Origin: Maribacter algarum (ex Lu et al. 2025) (nom. illeg.)
GTDB taxonomy: Bacteria > Bacteroidota > Bacteroidia > Flavobacteriales > Flavobacteriaceae
Length of the DNA: 64,000 nt
Assembly: GCA_947495915.1 (NCBI GenBank)
Contig: CANMAW010000001.1
Location: 62,001-126,000, forward strand
Reading direction: 5' to 3'
The notes beneath the pieces were generated by a model. The model did not search any database and was not told the origin of the DNA. It saw nothing but the letters and a program-made list of their open reading frames with translations. A program made the position numbers and the translations under genes. This document shows positions 36,961 to 46,348 of the stretch, in pieces (positions within the stretch are counted from its first letter, which is position 1; every line of letters starts with the position of its first letter).

Positions 36961-38838
36961 TTAATATCCTGGATTCTGAACTAAAAGTTCGTTTCGATTG
37001 ATTTCGTCTCTACTTATTGGTAAGTAGTACATCTTATCATCCCAAGATCTTGTTTCATTATCATTATTATCAACCACATTATATGAATAATCATAAACAT
37101 CTTTATCATGGCGATATGGCGAATGAGGAGACATACCTGGTTTAAGGGTTGCAGTAACTTTCATTACTTTTATTCCACGCCCTAAAGTTTCATCAGGTAT
37201 CATCCATCTACGAGCATCATGATAACGATGTTCTTCATAAGCCAATTCAACTCGTCTTTCATTACGATAGATATCTACAAGTTCTGCACCTGAAGCCGTA
37301 ATAGCCGGCAAACCTGCTCTGAATCTAATTTTATTTAACCATGCAATAGCTTCGCCTTCATCTCCGGTTTCTAAAGAAGCCTCTACATAATTAAGAACCA
37401 TTTCTGTGTATCTTAAAAATGGCCATGGAACTACCTGAGCACTAGATTGGTTATCAACAACACCAGGATCAGCATCAATAAACTTTCTTACATAATATGC
37501 CGTTCTAGTACCATTCCAGTTTTCAACAGGAGAATCTCTAGTATCAATTCCGGCAACTATACCACCTGCACCATCGTCATAAGAACCTGTTTGAATTTGA
37601 TCAAAAGGATCCATACCAGCAACGTCACTTGGGCGTGGCTTCCAATCTGCACCATCATATAATATGGTAGCATACATTCTTGGATCTCTATTTGCGTAAG
37701 GGTCAGCCGCATGATCAGGATTCGACCAATCAAACTCAGATCCATCCATCATTACATAGTCATCAACCAATTGTTGAATAGGAGTATTACCTGCCCAGTT
37801 ATGATAACCATTTGGGCCGTTGTTAATACCTTGGTGAATACCACCCAATGGCCAGTTACTTTCTTGAGTGAAAAGTGGAGAATGTGTGCGTTCAAAAAGC
37901 AATTCACTTTTAGCAGCAGGATCACCAATTGCACTACCACCACCCATTGCAATGGAAACATACGTTTCGGTTGCTTCTTCAGCCGAAGCAGGTGCAGATA
38001 AATCTAATTTGTAACCCGATGTAGCATCAAGAACTTCTTTAGCAGCGGCTTTTGCTGCACTCCAACGTGCCATTTGATCACCAGAAGTATAGGCAATTAA
38101 CCCTATATCTCCATAACCACTTAAAGCCGATGAATTTGCACTTGCTGTTGCAGCATCTCTTAAATCACTTGCAGCATACAATAAAACTCTTGATTTTAAC
38201 GCCAATGCACTTAAATCTGTTGCTCTACCAGCATTTACTGATTTACCAGCTAACATTGTTGAAGCTTTATCTAAATCAGCCAATACAAAATCAACATTTT
38301 CAGCATAGGTATTTCTAGCAGCCGAATAATCTTCATTTAACTCATAAGGGCGATCAATTAAAGGCACACTACCATAAAAGCGCTGTAGTTCATGATAATA
38401 ATACGCTCTTAAAAAATGAGCCTCACCAAGTAACCTTTCTTTTGCTTCAGCATCATCAAAAGTTGCCTCAGGCAATTCTTGAATAGCAATATTCGCCTGT
38501 CGAATAGCTAAAAACAAATCATTCCATTGTGGAATTACACGATTATTTCCAGTTGTGGCGGCAGACAACGTACCTTCGGTTATTACATTAATTCCTCTAC
38601 CTGAATGCGTAAACATTGCCTCATCAGTAATGGAAGCTAAACTTTCTTCTTCAAAACCACCATATCCTAAATAAGAATATACATTGAAAACGAAAGCTTC
38701 AGAAAGGGCAACATCACCCCAAGTGGCATCCGCAGATATTTTATCTAGCGGTTGAGTGTCTAAAAAATCTTTGTTACAGGAAAGTGGCAGCATAGCAACT
38801 GCGAGCATCCCTAAAATTAATAATCTTCTTTTTTTCAT
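36961..38838 (-). CDS. SusD/RagB family nutrient-binding outer membrane lipoprotein
   Basis: A 625-residue lipoprotein; the lipobox ends at C21 (PLSCNKDFLD, the common SusD start). The N-terminal helical TPR part (LAIRQANIAIQEL, EAHFLRAYYYHEL) and the late YRNERRVELAYEEHRYHDARRW are family marks. It forms the lid of the SusC channel and binds the glycan outside the cell. It follows susC by nine bases. The bound sugar is not readable; the GH36 gene downstream suggests a galactoside. Confidence 0.93.
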   Translation of the reverse strand: MKKRRLLILGMLAVAMLPLSCNKDFLDTQPLDKISADATWGDVALSEAFVFNVYSYLGYGGFEEESLASITDEAMFTHSGRGINVITEGTLSAATTGNNRVIPQWNDLFLAIRQANIAIQELPEATFDDAEAKERLLGEAHFLRAYYYHELQRFYGSVPLIDRPYELNEDYSAARNTYAENVDFVLADLDKASTMLAGKSVNAGRATDLSALALKSRVLLYAASDLRDAATASANSSALSGYGDIGLIAYTSGDQMARWSAAKAAAKEVLDATSGYKLDLSAPASAEEATETYVSIAMGGGSAIGDPAAKSELLFERTHSPLFTQESNWPLGGIHQGINNGPNGYHNWAGNTPIQQLVDDYVMMDGSEFDWSNPDHAADPYANRDPRMYATILYDGADWKPRPSDVAGMDPFDQIQTGSYDDGAGGIVAGIDTRDSPVENWNGTRTAYYVRKFIDADPGVVDNQSSAQVVPWPFLRYTEMVLNYVEASLETGDEGEAIAWLNKIRFRAGLPAITASGAELVDIYRNERRVELAYEEHRYHDARRWMIPDETLGRGIKVMKVTATLKPGMSPHSPYRHDKDVYDYSYNVVDNNDNETRSWDDKMYYLPISRDEINRNELLVQNPGY

Positions 38839-38847
38839 AACGCTTTA

Positions 38848-41800
38848 TTAAAAAGTTAAACTAAACCCTGTGTTGATAATTGTTTGTTGCGGATAAAATT
38901 GTCCGTTTTGAGAAGTCGACTCAGGATCATAGATATCTTGTGCAGCCCAAGTAATCAAATTCAAACCGCTAACATATATTTTGAACTTTGACAATCCGAA
39001 AGGCTCTAACATCTTGTTTGAAAAGTTATATGCCAATTGAACGTTTTTAAGTCTTACATAATCTTTACTATAAAGATTATACGTATTGTTACCATAAGCA
39101 CCACCACTGTAATAAGTATCACCTCTACTTGCTAATCTTGGGTGTTCACTACTTGGATTATCAATACTCCATCTATTATCGAAACTATACTTCAAGTAGT
39201 TACCAATATCACCAGATTCTGTTTGAATTGGCAATTTAGCCCCCGTTGCACCTTGAAACAAAATTGCAAGATCAAAATTCTTATAAGAAGCATTGAAAGT
39301 TGCCCCAAAGTTAAAGTTAGGAGTGATACTTTGATCTAAGCGAACTTGATCTCTATCATCAATTGCTCCATCACCGTTAACATCTCTAAATTTCATATCA
39401 CCAGGTTGTAATTGAGGTGTTACATTACTATAATCTATAGTATTTGCAGCAATAGCAGCTTCATCTCTGAATACACCATCTGACTCATATACGAGATATG
39501 CACCAATTGGTTTGCCTTCTTGCAATTGATATTCGGGTGCACCGGGAATTTCATCTAAAAACACCACTTCATTTTTAGAGAATCCTCCATTAAATCCGAA
39601 GTCATACTTAAAACCATCAGCATCACCACCAAAATAATTAAAAGCAAATTCAAAACCTTTGTTATCAACTTTACCAGCATTAACAGGCGGTAAAAGTGTA
39701 GATATACCTGAAGAGCCAGGAGTAGAACCCGTTTCTTGAATTAGAATTTGATCTCTTTTATTCAAGAAGTATTCTAAGGTAAAGCTTAATTTACCATCAA
39801 GTACAATACCATCAAGACCAACGTTGAAGTTATTAGCTCTTTCCCAAGTAAAGCTTGGATTAGCCAATACAGCCTCTTGTAAGGTATTTACAACCTGACC
39901 GTCAATTGGGAATTGACCGAATTCGTAATTCGATAAAAAGGCATACTCTTGTAATTCGCCATTATCTATTTGACCGTTTCCATTAGAATCAAAGGCAACT
40001 TGATCATTACCCATTTGGCCATAAGAAGCTCTAAGTTTTAAATAATCAATTCCTTTTACATTGAACCAATCTTCCTTATTAATATTCCATCCTACTAAGA
40101 AACCAGGAAAGAAACCAAAGCGATCATCTGCTGGAAAAATATAAGAACCATCATATCTCCAAATAAACTCTGCTAGATATTTTTCTTGAAAATCATATTG
40201 AACTCTACCGTAGTACCCTAATCTTGTTCTATTGAAAGCACTTCCGTTTGTTTCTTGTCCGTCTGTTCCACCGGCAAACAACTGATCTACTGCCGGAGAA
40301 ATAAAGTTTCTTTTAAATGCTGAAAAAAACTCACCTTGAAAACGCTCACTCGTTACACCAGCCATTAAACCAAGTGTATGATCACCAAATGTTTTATCAT
40401 AACTCAATAAACCAGTTAGGTTCACATTAAGGTTATTCGCCGAAGACTGCGTTAATCTTGGATCAGTAAAGTTAGATCGAATCGCACCCTCTGTTACAGG
40501 TACACCTGTAGCTATGTAATTTTCTCTATCTAAGAAAAATAGCTCCCATGGAGTATCCCATCGCTTTTGTCTTTGTTGACTTTGATCTACACCTGTAAGT
40601 AATGTTAGCTTTAATCCGTCAACCCAAGGGTTTCTAATTTCAATAGAACCTGTTAACTGAAGAAAATCAGTTGGCTGTCTATCATAACCCGTTGCATTTG
40701 TTGTTACAACTACCGGTTGCTGACCGTTTTCAATATCAGGACCTGGTTGACCATTAGGCCAAACAGCAGCTTCATTTGGTCGCCCTCTCATTAACATTCT
40801 AAAAATAGCTCCTGCTCCTTCTGTTGGAAATCTTCTATCTTCTTTTCTATATCCAAACCCGAATTTTGCATCAACATAATCATTAACCTTTATATCGGTA
40901 TTTATTCTAAAATTATATTGTTGGTAACGGTTAGCAGAATTCTTATAGATTGCATCTTGGTCTGTATATCCTACAGAAGTATAATAGTTTATATTTTCAC
41001 TACCTCCACTTATTGAAAGATTATGGCGACTTTGTTCTGCCCAATCTTTAAAGGTAGCTCCAAACCAATCACTATCTGGGAACAACCACGGGTCTAACCC
41101 ATTGGTATGACCTGCCACAGTTTCTGGACTAAATGCTGCATTTACCACTTCACCAGAACCAGAAATAGTATAGTTTCCAGCAGACCTAAAGCTATCTTGA
41201 GCAGCTCCCCATTCAGACACAGGAATATTACTATTAAAAATCGCCAACTCATTCATAATCTGAAGGTATTCAGCAGCATTTGACATTTCTGGAGTTCGCG
41301 TTGGACGCGTAAGTCCGAAATCAGCACGATAAGTAACCTGTGTTTTTCCAGGCTTACCTGATTTAGTAGTCACAATAATAGCCCCATTTGCAGCTCTTGC
41401 ACCATAAATAGCAGCAGAAGCATCTTTCAATACCGAAATATTGGCAATATCATCAGGATTGATTCGCCCAATACCACCATCACGATCAGGAATACCATCA
41501 ATAACTATAAGAGGTTCATTATTTCCAAGGGTATTTTGACCTCTAATACTAATATTAGATTCGTCATTACCCGGCTCACCACTTGTTTGTATAATTACCA
41601 CACCCGGCAATCGCCCAGCTAATGAATTAGAAACACTAACTGCAGGGGAGTTTTCCAAAACAGGCCCTTGAATCGCGGTTACCGCGCCGGTTACTGTAGC
41701 TTTCTTTTGTGTGCCGTAACCCACAACAACTACCTCTTCAAGATTTGCAACATCTTCATCCATTGCAAGATTCAAGGTTGATTGATTGTTAACAGGCAAC

Positions 41801-42084
41801 ACCACTGTCTTAAAGCCGATGTAACTAAACTGTAAACTAGTGGCACCATCATCAACTGTAATAGAATAGTTACCGTCAAAATCAGAAGTAACACCATTGG
41901 TTCCATCATTCATATCAATCACCGTCACCCCAGGCAATGGAAGCCCATCAGCACTTGAAGTAACAGATCCAGAAACAGTAGTTTGCGCCTGTAACGACAT
42001 CATTAAAAAGCCATTAAAAACTAAAAAAAGTAGAAGCCGCATTTTGTTAAAATGCAACTTTCGAAAAATAGGTCGGTTGTTCAT
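38848..42084 (-). CDS. SusC/RagA family TonB-dependent outer membrane transporter
   Basis: A 1078-residue protein with signal peptide (hydrophobic about 14-30, cut near LQAQ), an N-terminal carboxypeptidase-regulatory-like domain (about 36-110, GLPLPGVTVID), a TonB-box-like EEVVVVGYG (116-124), the plug domain (ISIRGQNTLGNNEPLIVIDG) and a beta-barrel ending in aromatic residue (GFSLTF). Imports oligosaccharides with SusD using TonB energy. First structural gene of the carbohydrate locus, preceded by a 321-base region with a hairpin. Confidence 0.95.
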   Translation of the reverse strand: MNNRPIFRKLHFNKMRLLLFLVFNGFLMMSLQAQTTVSGSVTSSADGLPLPGVTVIDMNDGTNGVTSDFDGNYSITVDDGATSLQFSYIGFKTVVLPVNNQSTLNLAMDEDVANLEEVVVVGYGTQKKATVTGAVTAIQGPVLENSPAVSVSNSLAGRLPGVVIIQTSGEPGNDESNISIRGQNTLGNNEPLIVIDGIPDRDGGIGRINPDDIANISVLKDASAAIYGARAANGAIIVTTKSGKPGKTQVTYRADFGLTRPTRTPEMSNAAEYLQIMNELAIFNSNIPVSEWGAAQDSFRSAGNYTISGSGEVVNAAFSPETVAGHTNGLDPWLFPDSDWFGATFKDWAEQSRHNLSISGGSENINYYTSVGYTDQDAIYKNSANRYQQYNFRINTDIKVNDYVDAKFGFGYRKEDRRFPTEGAGAIFRMLMRGRPNEAAVWPNGQPGPDIENGQQPVVVTTNATGYDRQPTDFLQLTGSIEIRNPWVDGLKLTLLTGVDQSQQRQKRWDTPWELFFLDRENYIATGVPVTEGAIRSNFTDPRLTQSSANNLNVNLTGLLSYDKTFGDHTLGLMAGVTSERFQGEFFSAFKRNFISPAVDQLFAGGTDGQETNGSAFNRTRLGYYGRVQYDFQEKYLAEFIWRYDGSYIFPADDRFGFFPGFLVGWNINKEDWFNVKGIDYLKLRASYGQMGNDQVAFDSNGNGQIDNGELQEYAFLSNYEFGQFPIDGQVVNTLQEAVLANPSFTWERANNFNVGLDGIVLDGKLSFTLEYFLNKRDQILIQETGSTPGSSGISTLLPPVNAGKVDNKGFEFAFNYFGGDADGFKYDFGFNGGFSKNEVVFLDEIPGAPEYQLQEGKPIGAYLVYESDGVFRDEAAIAANTIDYSNVTPQLQPGDMKFRDVNGDGAIDDRDQVRLDQSITPNFNFGATFNASYKNFDLAILFQGATGAKLPIQTESGDIGNYLKYSFDNRWSIDNPSSEHPRLASRGDTYYSGGAYGNNTYNLYSKDYVRLKNVQLAYNFSNKMLEPFGLSKFKIYVSGLNLITWAAQDIYDPESTSQNGQFYPQQTIINTGFSLTF

Positions 42085-42405
42085 AAAATCTCGATTTTTG
42101 ATTATTTCAAAATAAATTTACACATTTTATAAGTAATTCTGTAATTAAAGCAACGTATTTTCTTAATATCACAAATACGCCCAAAAGTGATAAATTAAAA
42201 AACTGAAAATGAAAGCCAAGAAACAACAGTATTTGCTTGGCTTTGACATTTTTCAATATGTTAAACTAAACTCAACAAAGAATTTCAAACTATGATATTC
42301 TATGCTACCGGATAAAAATAAATAAAATATTGCATTCTCTCAATTTAAATTGAAGAAAAAAACAAATTTTTCAAAAAAATATGATGATTTCTACCGATAA
42401 CCCAT
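42085..42405. other. Non-coding region upstream of susC
   Basis: A 321-base AT-rich gap between the regulator stop and the susC start. The only structured element seen is the inverted repeat at 42212-42244. It should hold the susC promoter, but no perfect minus-strand TAnnTTTG box was found. No open reading frame of note and no tRNA. Confidence 0.6.
42212..42244 (-). promoter_or_regulatory. Inverted repeat upstream of susC
   Basis: A perfect 9-bp inverted repeat (AAAGCCAAG at 42212-42220, CTTGGCTTT at 42236-42244) with a 15-base loop lies about 130 bases before the susC start. The spacing of half-site centres is about 24 bases. It could be the operator of the GntR-type regulator or a leader hairpin; no T-run typical of a terminator follows on the minus strand. 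Confidence 0.45.
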
Positions 42406-43419
42406 TTAAAGCGAATTACGCTTCATAAGGCTTAGGGGCACTATTTCTTGGGTTAACTCGTAATTTTTAACATATTTAGCTGCTTTTCGCGCCATATCTT
42501 TAAAATCACATGAAATTGTTGTAATTCCCCCAAAAACTATTTCTTTAACCAAGTGATCATTATGAGAAAGTATACCTACATCTTTGCCTACCACATATTC
42601 ATAATTTCTACAATCACGTAATACCTCCCACAAATACATGTCGTTTATAAAAAAGTATAGCCTACCCTTTTTAACCGTGCCATCTTTATAATTTACTTTA
42701 ACCTTACCTGTAATATTATGATCTGAGATGAATCTTTCAAATCCATTTACGGTATCAATAGGATGATCTTTAGCATGAGGCAGATAGATTATAAATTCTT
42801 TATACTTTTTTATTAATGGAAGTAGTTCTAATAAATTATTATACGTAGATTCTTCAAACTCTTGTGCTATATAAGAATAGTTATTAGGCATTGGCAAATA
42901 CCGATCAATTATTAATAACTTTTTAGGATCTATTCTCGTTAATAATGGCCGAATGGATTCATCGGGTATTGGAGCAATTACATACATGCCGTATTTACCT
43001 ATAATATTATTCACAATGGTCTCAAAAACCGTTGGATTATGATGGTGAAAAAAAACATCAATTTGATACCTTTTCCCCAGTTCTTTTCGAAATGTATTAT
43101 AAAACTCCTCTTGAAATCTTTTAAATGAAAACATTAAAAGCGCAACCTTTAATGTCACTTTGGTTTCTTGACTAATGATATAGTAACCCTTTAATCTTTT
43201 AGACTCTACTAAACCACGATGTTTTAACTCCTCATAAGCCTTTACAATTGTTTTTCTAGCGAAACCTATATCAGCTACCATTTGATTAATTGAAGGCAGC
43301 TGATCACCAACAACCAAAATTTCAGAATCTATAGATTCAATAACACCTTGTACTAATTGCTCGTGCTTTGAAAGAGTATTAATATCTCCAAGGCTTTTTA
43401 TCTTATCTAATAAAGACAT
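42406..43419 (-). CDS. GntR-family transcriptional regulator with LacI-like effector domain
   Basis: A 337-residue regulator. The N-terminal winged helix (about 20-80) has GDQLPSINQMVADIGFARKTIVKAYEEL, the GntR helix-turn-helix pattern. The rest resembles a periplasmic-binding-protein/LacI-type sugar-sensing domain, not the aminotransferase or UTRA types. It is on the same strand just upstream of susC and is the likely local regulator of the carbohydrate locus, instead of the hybrid two-component, SusR or ECF-sigma systems usual for such loci. Whether it represses or activates, and which sugar it senses, is unknown. Confidence 0.85.
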   Translation of the reverse strand: MSLLDKIKSLGDINTLSKHEQLVQGVIESIDSEILVVGDQLPSINQMVADIGFARKTIVKAYEELKHRGLVESKRLKGYYIISQETKVTLKVALLMFSFKRFQEEFYNTFRKELGKRYQIDVFFHHHNPTVFETIVNNIIGKYGMYVIAPIPDESIRPLLTRIDPKKLLIIDRYLPMPNNYSYIAQEFEESTYNNLLELLPLIKKYKEFIIYLPHAKDHPIDTVNGFERFISDHNITGKVKVNYKDGTVKKGRLYFFINDMYLWEVLRDCRNYEYVVGKDVGILSHNDHLVKEIVFGGITTISCDFKDMARKAAKYVKNYELTQEIVPLSLMKRNSL

Positions 43420-43644
43420 AAAATAATAAAAAAAGGATTTTGGTTAATCATGAAGTTGTGCGGCGTGAATTTACAAAATTAACAGAAAACAAAAAGTAGT
43501 TTGTAAGAAGACTGCCAATTGAATCAATTATTTACTACTTTTAATGTTGATAATGCTTCCCCGAAGGTATAGAAATACCGCGAAATCAATACACTAATAA
43601 TTAAACATTAAACTACCACGAATTACAAGGTTAAATTGAACACT

Positions 43645-44250
43645 ATGAAAAAACCAATCACATTAGTATGTCTATTTATTATTGTTGGCGTTTCTGCTCA
43701 GAAAATGAAAATTAAGACTGGCAATTTTGACTTTTTAAAAGGGCAGCCAGAAATAAACGTTGAGTTTCAGTACGGAAACATGAAATTGTTGAAAAAGAAT
43801 TTACCTGAAGAACAGTACATAAAAGAGCACGCTGCCGAACTTGAAGAGAAAACTAAAGGCAAAGGTGAAACTTGGAAAAAACAATGGGCAGCGGCTCCAG
43901 AATTAATTTGGCAACCAAAATTTTTAGAACTAATGAATCGCTACTTCTTTAAAGATCATAACATGAATTTTGCCGAAGGCCTTTCTGAAGCAAAATATAC
44001 TTTAATAGTAGAAACAGTATGGTTGTATCCGGGATGGGATGCTGGGGTCATGAAACAGCCTGCGAAAGTAACCACACTTTTAAAATTTGTTGAAACAGCA
44101 AATAGAGATAAAGTATTAACAGAAATTACTAGTGAAAATGCGCCTGGCGATCAGTGGGGTAGCAGTTTCAGCAACGAAGATCGGTTAGGAGAAGGATATG
44201 CAAAAACCGGTAAATCATTTGCAAAATTAATTCTTAAAAAAGCTTTTTGA
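43645..44250 (+). CDS. Secreted protein of unknown function, paralogue of the next gene
   Basis: About 201 residues from ATG at 43645 (an in-frame TTG lies nine bases earlier). A signal peptide is clear (KKPITLVCLFIIVGVSAQ). The mature part is soluble, with a KTGNFDFLKGQ start, a central GETWKKQWAAAP and PKFLELMNRYF, and a late YTLIVETVW. These line up with the gene at 44315 in order and spacing, so the two arose by tandem duplication. I recognise no enzyme motif. They sit between the carbohydrate regulator and the pigment cluster. Confidence 0.7.
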   Translation: MKKPITLVCLFIIVGVSAQKMKIKTGNFDFLKGQPEINVEFQYGNMKLLKKNLPEEQYIKEHAAELEEKTKGKGETWKKQWAAAPELIWQPKFLELMNRYFFKDHNMNFAEGLSEAKYTLIVETVWLYPGWDAGVMKQPAKVTTLLKFVETANRDKVLTEITSENAPGDQWGSSFSNEDRLGEGYAKTGKSFAKLILKKAF

Positions 44251-44314
44251 GCAAACCGCAATCACTTAAATTACCAGTATTATACTATAAACACACCTTT
44301 GCCGTTTTTAAAAC

Positions 44315-44932
44315 ATGCCACTGAAATCCAATTTAAACCCATTTATAGTTTTACTGTTTTTTACTGTTTTTTCTGTGAATAGTCAAGTCTTCAAAACTGC
44401 TAACGGCAGTCTTGAAGCGCTTTCAGGTGTGCAACGTTATCAAGTGAAATTTGAATATGCTCAAGACTTAGAAATTCCGAAATATGAATCAGAAGCAACT
44501 TTTTTAGAAATACATTCACAAAAGAAAGAAAAAAAAGAAGCAGGCTCTGGTGAAGCTTTTAAAAACGAGTGGTTTTCAAGGCGAAGTGAACAGTATGAGC
44601 CAAAATTTATTCAAGAGTTTAATTTCTTTAATCTTAAAGAAAAACAAGTTACTGTTGCAAGAAATATTTCAGATTCTGAATACAAAATGGTTATTTACAC
44701 TTCACTAATAGACCCCGGAAACAGCAACTTTTTTTTTAAAAAAGATGCTCGCCTTGAAGTCGTAATTCGCATCTATAATGCTAACAATTCTGATACAGTG
44801 ATCTATGAAACCCAAGTTGTTGATGTACACAGCAAAGGCGCAAGCTTAGAAGATTATGACCGCATCATGTCGGCATATGCTGAATTAGGACGGGGATTAT
44901 CAAAACATTTATCGCGAAAGACCTTGAATTAA
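44315..44932 (+). CDS. Secreted protein of unknown function, tandem paralogue
   Basis: A 205-residue protein with signal peptide (hydrophobic about 9-23, ending VNSQ). Alignment by eye with the preceding product: FKTANGSLEALSG with IKTGNFDFLKGQ, VKFEYAQD with VEFQYGNM, GEAFKNEWFS with GETWKKQWAA, PKFIQEFNFF with PKFLELMNRYF, YKMVIYTSLIDPG with YTLIVETVWLYPG, and YAELGRGLSKHL with YAKTGKSFAKLI. Function unknown, no catalytic motif. The stop overlaps by four bases with that of the convergent halogenase-like gene. Confidence 0.7.
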   Translation: MPLKSNLNPFIVLLFFTVFSVNSQVFKTANGSLEALSGVQRYQVKFEYAQDLEIPKYESEATFLEIHSQKKEKKEAGSGEAFKNEWFSRRSEQYEPKFIQEFNFFNLKEKQVTVARNISDSEYKMVIYTSLIDPGNSNFFFKKDARLEVVIRIYNANNSDTVIYETQVVDVHSKGASLEDYDRIMSAYAELGRGLSKHLSRKTLN

Positions 44933-46170
44933 TTCATTGTTTCTTTTTCCATACCTGCAATGTGAGCTACGGCCTTCACCAATCGGTGGTGATTTTTAAC
45001 AAACGGATTGGTTTCATCCCACACATAACCAGCCAAAACTGCACAAATTTGCCTTTTAATTTCAGGGTTTCCTTTCTCATGAAAGAAAATAGTTTGTAAA
45101 TTACCCGTATACCATTCTTTGACATAAGTAGAAAATACATCTACACCACTTTTAATATATTTCGAATACTCTTCCTCCCAATCTACTTGTTCATTTTTCA
45201 ATTCACGAGCGATTAACTTTGCAGCGGTAATAGCAGATTCGGTAGCGAAGGTAACCCCTGACGAAAATACCGGATCTAAAAACTCGGCACTATTACCGGT
45301 TAATGCATAGCCATTACCATACATTTGTTTTACTGATTTGGCAATATTTTTAATCATTCTGGGTTCAAATTCATAGTCCAATCCGTCAAAACGATCAAAA
45401 TAATATTTCGACAGCTTCATCATTTGCTGCAACTTTTGTGTAGTATCTCCTTCAAATGATTCTAAATATTCAGTCGGGCCAACATAACCAATACTGGTAT
45501 ATCCATTAGAAAAAGGTATAACCCACAACCACGTATCTAAACTAACAATATCAAAAGTGATAATGGTACCTTCATGGCCTGCAGGTCGTTTTGTTTCTTT
45601 TACATGAGTAAAAATGGAAGAATGTTTCGGAATTTCAGAGGGTTTGTCCAAATCTAACAATCGAGGTAAAACCCTACCAAAACCACTAGAATCAATAATA
45701 AACTTTGCCATAATGGTTGACAATTTTCCATCTACATCTTTTATGGTAGTTGTCGAAATATTACCATTAAACTCTACCCCAATAACTTCTTTTTCAAAAG
45801 CAATATCTACCCCTCTTTCTTCTAAGGCATCAGTCATAGTTTTATCAAAATCAGCCCGGGGTACTTGCCAGGTCCAATCCCAACCCTCAGTATGTTTTTT
45901 ACTAAAATCAAAATTACAAATTTGACCATCACGCATAAATCTCGCACCTGATTTCACTTCAAAATTTTTAGCATTTAAACTATCAAATAAGCCAACTTCT
46001 TCAAAGTGATGCATACACCGAGGCAGCAGGCTTTCACCTATAACAAAACGCGGGAATTTATTTTTTTCAACAACTTTTATTCGATATCCTTGCTGCTGTA
46101 AATACCCTGCAGCAACACTTCCTGAAGGGCCTGCCCCAATTATCAATACATCTACTTCTTCATTTTGCAT
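44929..46170 (-). CDS. FAD-dependent halogenase-like monooxygenase
   Basis: A 413-residue flavoprotein of the tryptophan-halogenase/geranylgeranyl-reductase superfamily. The FAD-binding GAGPSG is at 12-17, GES at 45-47, and the halogenase signature WLWVIP (WxWxIP) at 214-219. K73 in the FEVKSGARF stretch lies where flavin-dependent phenol halogenases carry the catalytic lysine. These support a ring-chlorinating enzyme; chlorinated flexirubins are known from related bacteria. A hydroxylase or reductase role is still possible because members of the superfamily often keep parts of these motifs. It is divergent from the ammonia-lyase across 178 bases. Confidence 0.78.
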   Translation of the reverse strand: MQNEEVDVLIIGAGPSGSVAAGYLQQQGYRIKVVEKNKFPRFVIGESLLPRCMHHFEEVGLFDSLNAKNFEVKSGARFMRDGQICNFDFSKKHTEGWDWTWQVPRADFDKTMTDALEERGVDIAFEKEVIGVEFNGNISTTTIKDVDGKLSTIMAKFIIDSSGFGRVLPRLLDLDKPSEIPKHSSIFTHVKETKRPAGHEGTIITFDIVSLDTWLWVIPFSNGYTSIGYVGPTEYLESFEGDTTQKLQQMMKLSKYYFDRFDGLDYEFEPRMIKNIAKSVKQMYGNGYALTGNSAEFLDPVFSSGVTFATESAITAAKLIARELKNEQVDWEEEYSKYIKSGVDVFSTYVKEWYTGNLQTIFFHEKGNPEIKRQICAVLAGYVWDETNPFVKNHHRLVKAVAHIAGMEKETMN

Positions 46171-46255
46171 AGCACTAATAAAATGATTCTAACAACTATT
46201 GAATTAACTCTCAGATTTAAAAACTTCTCTTTTTACAAGGAATACCGCAGTACAC

Positions 46256-46287
46256 CTGAGTGCATTTCATTAATTATTATAAATTTG
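46256..46287 (+). promoter_or_regulatory. Candidate promoter of the ammonia-lyase operon
   Basis: TAAATTTG at 46280-46287 fits the TAnnTTTG -7 consensus; 21 bases upstream lies CTG (46256-46258), one mismatch from TTG. The start point would be near 46294, about 55 bases before the ATG at 46349. Confidence 0.45.
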
Positions 46288-46348
46288 CATACCAAATTAA
46301 CTATTTTTATTCACTAATAGTACGCATTCCCCATATAACCAACAGTAA

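Noticed and set aside
37447-38318. Several plus-strand frames antisense to susD
   Set aside because: They are low-complexity shadows of the SusD coding sequence; no family motif or plausible start region.
28113-43419. Idea that the SusCD locus was acquired on a mobile element
   Set aside because: No integrase, transposase, tRNA target or direct repeat is visible at either side, and base use looks like that of neighbours.
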